Source: an uncultured Alphaproteobacteria bacterium (GTDB lineage Bacteria; Pseudomonadota; Alphaproteobacteria; Rs-D84). From it: a stretch of DNA of 42,364 nucleotides. The stretch is taken from positions 1-42,364 of the forward strand of contig CAJOHU010000011.1 of NCBI GenBank assembly GCA_905234465.1. Reading direction: 5' to 3'. The translations under genes and the position numbers were made by a program. Shown piece after piece: positions 35,791 to 42,364 of the stretch. Numbering within the stretch: the first letter of the stretch is position 1; each line of letters begins with the position of its first letter. The notes beneath the pieces were generated by a model. That model did no database searches. It saw nothing but the letters and a program-made list of their open reading frames with translations, and was not told where the DNA came from.

Positions 35791-36453
35791 CTACCATTCT
35801 ATTGGTTTTCCACCATGCGCAATAATATATTCATTTGCCCGACTAAAATGATGATTACCAAAGAATCCGCGATGTGCAGAAAGTGGTGACGGGTGCACAC
35901 TTTTCAAAACCAGGTTTCGTGTTTCATCCACAAATTCTGCCTTTTTTTGCGCGTATGACCCCCACAGCATATATACCAACCCATCGCGATTTGATAATGC
36001 ACGAATTACCGCATCGGTAAATTGTTCCCAACCGCGTCCTGTGTGTGATGCCGCCAAATGTGCCGCAACCGTAAGGGTTGAATTTAATAATAACACCCCC
36101 TGCTTTGCCCAAGATGTTAAATCACCGTGTGTTGAACTGGGGCGCCCCAGGTCAGATTCTATTTCTTTATAAATGTTTACCAGTGATGGCGGTGGCGTAA
36201 TTCCATCTGGCACAGAAAAACAGAGTCCGTGTGCCTGGCCGGGTTCGTGATATGGGTCTTGGCCAATAATCACCACGCGCACAGAATCAAACGGGCACAG
36301 ATTAAACGCATTAAAAATATTTTTTGGCGCCGGATAAATTTTTTTACCCACGACATATTCCCCGCGCACAAAATCGGTCAATTTAATAAAATAATCTTTA
36401 TCAAATTCATCCGCCAAGACAGATTTCCAAGATTCTTCTATCTTCACATCCAT
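35791..36453 (-). CDS. ung: Uracil-DNA glycosylase, family 1
   Basis: 220 residues: GQDPYHEPGQAHGLCFSVP (water-activating Asp65), LLLNSTLTV, MLWGSYAQKK and HPSPLSAHRGFFG (His of the HPSPLS loop). Removes uracil from DNA to start base excision repair. The ATG at 36453 is supported by ACGGAG about 9 nt upstream; an upstream ATG six codons earlier is less likely. It lies downstream of another glycosylase gene, separated by a large inverted repeat. Confidence 0.95.
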   Translation of the reverse strand: MDVKIEESWKSVLADEFDKDYFIKLTDFVRGEYVVGKKIYPAPKNIFNAFNLCPFDSVRVVIIGQDPYHEPGQAHGLCFSVPDGITPPPSLVNIYKEIESDLGRPSSTHGDLTSWAKQGVLLLNSTLTVAAHLAASHTGRGWEQFTDAVIRALSNRDGLVYMLWGSYAQKKAEFVDETRNLVLKSVHPSPLSAHRGFFGNHHFSRANEYIIAHGGKPIEW

Positions 36454-36470
36454 ATCGTTCACTCCGTTCA

Positions 36471-36577
36471 ATTAGTGGATAGTGTTAGTGGCTAGTGGTT
36501 AGTAGAATCTGGCATAATTTCATAATTACAAAATAATTCCAGATACCACTAACCACTTACACTAACCACTAACCACT
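36471..36577. repeat. Inverted repeat built from TTAGTGG heptads
   Basis: Two 39-nt arms (36474-36512 and 36539-36577) are complementary at 29 of 39 positions, around a 26-nt AT-rich loop. The right arm encodes the last codons and TAG stop of the upstream glycosylase. Confidence 0.75.
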
Positions 36578-37207
36578 ACCCAATTTTATCAAACCAATTT
36601 GTAATGCTTTCCATAACACCACATCAATATACCCGCGTGGCAAACCGGTTTGATGTACCATATACAAAAACATATCGTCACATGCCGCCTTAATTTCATC
36701 TGTTAATTCGTCTGTGCATTGAATTCCGGCGTATAGCGCCCCAAGCCGCCGTATCCAAACATCATATTTCACAACATCAATCCCCAAATTTCGTGCCAAA
36801 TGATTCGCGGTAATTTTACCAATATGCGGCAGGCGCACCAAGTATTCTAAACGCGCGTCATTATTCGCACATTTATAAAACCCGTCGCACATATCCGCGC
36901 GCCCTTCCCAAATTTTGCAAATTGCGGACACTTTATTTTTATTATGAAACATTTGAAACAGCGCATCAAAATCAGCACCGTTTTTATAAATATAATCCAT
37001 AATATTTTTGTGAATTCGCTTTGCGGTCTTTTGTGAAAATCCACCCGCCAGAATCACATACGCACACATAGCCCCAAATTCATCAGGCGTAAATCTGCGT
37101 GGATGTGCCAAGATTTCCCGAATTTCATCAAAAGATTGGGCGTCACTGTCGGCGCCCATTTCGCGTATTTTCTTTTCTAAATCAAAGAACCATTTTGCTG
37201 TGAACAT
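36569..37207 (-). CDS. HhH-GPD-like DNA glycosylase
   Basis: 212 residues. The helix-hairpin-helix reads LVRLPHIGKITANHLARNLG, followed by KYDVWIRRLG with the conserved Asp149, as in the HhH-GPD superfamily (Nth, MutY, AlkA). The catalytic-Lys position of Nth (LPGVGRKTA) holds Ile, so it is probably monofunctional; no Fe-S cysteine loop is seen. The lesion is unknown. Its ATG directly follows the stop of the JAMM-like gene, so it is coupled to it and, further up, to gyrB. The last residues (GSG-stop) come from a heptad repeat. Confidence 0.78.
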   Translation of the reverse strand: MFTAKWFFDLEKKIREMGADSDAQSFDEIREILAHPRRFTPDEFGAMCAYVILAGGFSQKTAKRIHKNIMDYIYKNGADFDALFQMFHNKNKVSAICKIWEGRADMCDGFYKCANNDARLEYLVRLPHIGKITANHLARNLGIDVVKYDVWIRRLGALYAGIQCTDELTDEIKAACDDMFLYMVHQTGLPRGYIDVVLWKALQIGLIKLGSG

Positions 37208-37876
37208 TTATTGCCGTCCCATATCGCGCCCATGCGACATATTTGCAACATCCGGACCAAAGCATGGTAATTTCTTTAAACCACCGTCTTTACCCCGTAC
37301 AAAAACATTATCAAACCGATATGTATCATTTCCATCAAAGAACACAAAGTTAAAATTACCACCAGTCAACAAACACCCACACAAATCCACACGATCTTTT
37401 ACAAGACTTTGTTCACGCATATTTATATACCCCATTATATCACCATAAGAAAAATTTAAATACCAACCACTTTGGTCATATGACAAATGCGGGTGAGTAT
37501 GCCCATGCGCGACAATTTTATTTTCATCACGCCTTGCATTTTTACAAAAATCAGTAAGTTTTTCTGCTTGCCGTTTATTAAATGAAGCCACCACTGAACT
37601 TCCACTTGGCGCCGCAGAGATAATATCATTAAAAACAACTGTTTGTCCTTTGGAATAACCAAATAACAAAAAAGAACACTCTGCTTTTTTTGCACCGGTC
37701 AACTGTTCCAAATATTTTAATTCTTCATAAATTCTGTGTTCAATAATAACTTTACTTCCACCTGGCATACGCGGCAATTGCGTATTATCAACAACATCAT
37801 TATCTTCATCAACCGCATGCACAGTTACACGCGATTTTGTCAATACTTTCGCCCTTGCCACTTCAAATTCAGACAT
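37208..37876 (-). CDS. JAMM/MPN-like metalloprotein
   Basis: 222 residues. AECSFLLFGYSKG supplies the upstream Glu (Glu66) and IVAHGHTHPHLSY...NFSYGDI gives HxHP (His126, His128) and SxxD (Ser143, Asp146), the zinc-binding order of JAMM isopeptidases. The gap between HP and SxxD is 13 residues, longer than the usual seven, so activity is uncertain. No signal peptide. It lies 13 nt after gyrB with AAGGAATCGTG before its ATG and abuts the HhH glycosylase gene. Bacterial JAMM proteins cut C-terminal peptides or ubiquitin-like tags; no tag gene is in this window. Confidence 0.65.
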   Translation of the reverse strand: MSEFEVARAKVLTKSRVTVHAVDEDNDVVDNTQLPRMPGGSKVIIEHRIYEELKYLEQLTGAKKAECSFLLFGYSKGQTVVFNDIISAAPSGSSVVASFNKRQAEKLTDFCKNARRDENKIVAHGHTHPHLSYDQSGWYLNFSYGDIMGYINMREQSLVKDRVDLCGCLLTGGNFNFVFFDGNDTYRFDNVFVRGKDGGLKKLPCFGPDVANMSHGRDMGRQ

Positions 37877-37889
37877 CACGATTCCTTCA

Positions 37890-40950
<3,061 letters not shown>

Positions 40951-41236
40951 TAGTGGTTAGTGGTTAGTAAACGGTGGCAAATGCCACCGTTTTTTTGTAT
41001 TCCAGAGAACAGTCATCCCGCAGAAGTGCGGGATCCAGTCTGAGCGTAGCGAAGACCTGCGTCGCAGACAGTAAATGTTTGTCGTCGCAAAGCGACTCCA
41101 AATTCCCGGCGGGGCAAGTTTACGGCGTCGCCGTAAACTGGGCACCGCGCTTCCGCGGTGTGACGATTATCTGGAATTACTAACCCTTGTTCCACGAAGC
41201 CTTGGCGAAGTGGAAACTAACACTAGCCACTAACAG
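40951..41236. mobile_element. MITE-like or REP-like intergenic element
   Basis: The outer edges are opposed TTAGTGG heptads (40951-40968 and about 41216-41236). Inside, ATTCCAGA...(from 40999) and ...TCTGGAAT (to 41177) form imperfect terminal inverted repeats about 17 bases long. Between them are hairpins ATCCCGCA-GAAG-TGCGGGAT (41015-41034), GTTTACGGCG/CGCCGTAAAC (41118-41138) and one near 41150. No ORF of note. It shares CTGAGCGTAGCGAAGAC with 31440-31456. Confidence 0.65.
40971..40997 (+). terminator. Terminator after RusA-like gene
   Basis: ACGGTGGC-AAAT-GCCACCGT then T6G. Confidence 0.88.
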
Positions 41237-41238
41237 AC

Positions 41239-42348
41239 TTAATTGCTCACCGCGGGTCCGGCGGTAAATGTTCCTGATGTTGCGGTCTTAAATGTTTTGC
41301 TGACGGTATCATAAAAACCAACTGTATTGTTGTAGGTTGCTGGGACATAGTTTGCAACCAATTCACCCTGTGCGTTCCACGCTTTGAATGAATACACATA
41401 AACACCTTCTAAACCCGGTGTCACAGTTCCTGATGTGTTCCAACCATTAATTACCAATGAGTATGGACACGCCCCAGTGTCGGTAAATGTGTTGTTAAAT
41501 ACAGTAGTTGAACCTGTTGTCAATGTGGCGCGCCGATTGTCCCATACAAACTTGTAGCGAGTGTCACCAGTAGCAGTGACAGTTGAATCTTTATACGAAC
41601 CAAAACCATAAACACGAAAAACTTCCGAAGTTATCCTAGCAAGACGCAAACCACCATAATCACCTCCAGCTTGGCGAGCCCCCAAATATGTTGTAGCCCC
41701 ACTAGAAGAATTAAGCGTAGTGGTCTTGAAATCTATTTCATAGTGACCATCATAAGACGGTTTTATATTTGTCAGTAAATACGAACCAGAATTCATATCC
41801 ACATATTGCAATTCAGTATACCCGTACGGAACATTTGCATTTATTGCCACTAAATCATCCTGAATTTCCCATAATGTTCCGCTGTCACTTGGGGCGCCTT
41901 GTTCATTCACCCGAATCAGTGATGAATTTACTGCATTGATAACACCGGTGTTCACTGTTTCAGCCGTCACCAATGAATCGGTGTAATTTGTGTTCGCACT
42001 GTAAATTGGTTTTTCACCGACTTCGCCGGGGTTGCCTGTACCCGTCATCACATAACCCGGGGTACCATTAATCGTATCTTGTTTTCCGTCCAAACCCGTC
42101 TTAACCGCACTAACTGTCGGTACACTGGTGGCATTTTCCCCAAGTGTTGTTTCAATGGACTTTTCACCAATGCCGGTTTCATCATCATATATCATAAGTT
42201 TATTTGCGCCGGAACCAGGTAATTTACCCTGGTATCCAGACATCAGGTCATCTACATATTTCTTACTGGTCACACTGGAATTATCCGCAAATACCGCAGA
42301 CACCGCAAAAATTGCGGTCATCGCGATAAATATGCGTTTGATACTCAT
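41239..42348 (-). CDS. Secreted repeat-family protein, copy 3 (complete)
   Basis: 369 residues and the only intact member visible. Signal peptide MSIKRIFIAMTAIFAVSAVFA, then DNSSVTSKKYVDDLMSGYQ and the constant block to about residue 160; a LamG-like variable segment (GYTELQYVDMNSGSYLL...); and a closing block NAQGELVANYVPATYNNTVGFYDTVSKTF shared nearly word for word with copy 2. Only the centre differs among copies. GGGAAG lies before the ATG, as in copy 2. It is secreted; attachment and ligand unknown. It faces copy 1 in inverted orientation across the window. Confidence 0.87.
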   Translation of the reverse strand: MSIKRIFIAMTAIFAVSAVFADNSSVTSKKYVDDLMSGYQGKLPGSGANKLMIYDDETGIGEKSIETTLGENATSVPTVSAVKTGLDGKQDTINGTPGYVMTGTGNPGEVGEKPIYSANTNYTDSLVTAETVNTGVINAVNSSLIRVNEQGAPSDSGTLWEIQDDLVAINANVPYGYTELQYVDMNSGSYLLTNIKPSYDGHYEIDFKTTTLNSSSGATTYLGARQAGGDYGGLRLARITSEVFRVYGFGSYKDSTVTATGDTRYKFVWDNRRATLTTGSTTVFNNTFTDTGACPYSLVINGWNTSGTVTPGLEGVYVYSFKAWNAQGELVANYVPATYNNTVGFYDTVSKTFKTATSGTFTAGPAVSN

Positions 42349-42364
42349 CTGATACTTCCCTTTC

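Overview
The window is a compact, AT-rich stretch of a Gram-negative bacterial chromosome. LolC/LolD, TolC, an AsmA-like protein, Slam, PagL and several lipoproteins show an outer membrane. Gene content, elongator tRNA-Met structure and extensive gene overlap suggest a small-genome alphaproteobacterium, possibly an uncultured gut or host-associated lineage. That placement is inference; no marker was searched. TAA, TAG and TGA all end genes, so the standard code applies.

Layout. Both ends hold members of one secreted-protein family, facing opposite ways (1-1047 on +, 41239-42348 on -). A third, frameshifted copy lies at 29851-31366. Positions 1066-7049 hold a minus-strand MarR-TolC-adaptor-RND operon ending in a HAD phosphatase; the adaptor and the pump are both atypical. 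A tRNA-Gln followed by large inverted repeats (7186-7521) leads to a Slam gene with its probable surface-lipoprotein client (7553-10078). Next come a transglutaminase-like protein, a nucleoside deaminase and an HD hydrolase on +. A minus-strand envelope group (12653-17728) holds LolD, LolC, a secretin-like lipoprotein and three unknown proteins. On +, a small lipoprotein and ftsQ appear to have nearly leaderless promoters, followed by a single ORF joining FtsA to ribulose-phosphate 3-epimerase. tsaE, uvrB, an AsmA-like gene and aspS follow.

From 27744 the region is more accessory: a GIY-YIG protein, tRNA-Thr, nitroreductase, an AlkD-like glycosylase, the broken secreted-protein copy, and a possible 3.5 kb island (about 31552-35029) bounded by direct repeats of part of tRNA-Met. 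The island carries a frameshifted RhuM gene, a small Cys/His protein and an MFS transporter. Beyond it lie a PagL-like deacylase, ung, an HhH glycosylase, a JAMM-like metalloprotein, gyrB and a RusA-like protein.

The most unusual points are: the FtsA-Rpe fusion; an RND pump lacking the TM4 aspartates next to a hairpin-less adaptor; constant-variable-constant secreted proteins in inverted and direct copies; post-stop TTAGTGG heptads that place TAG in every frame; paired TTCGAA inverted repeats overlapping promoters; and a trailer that can pair with the 3' end of tRNA-Gln.
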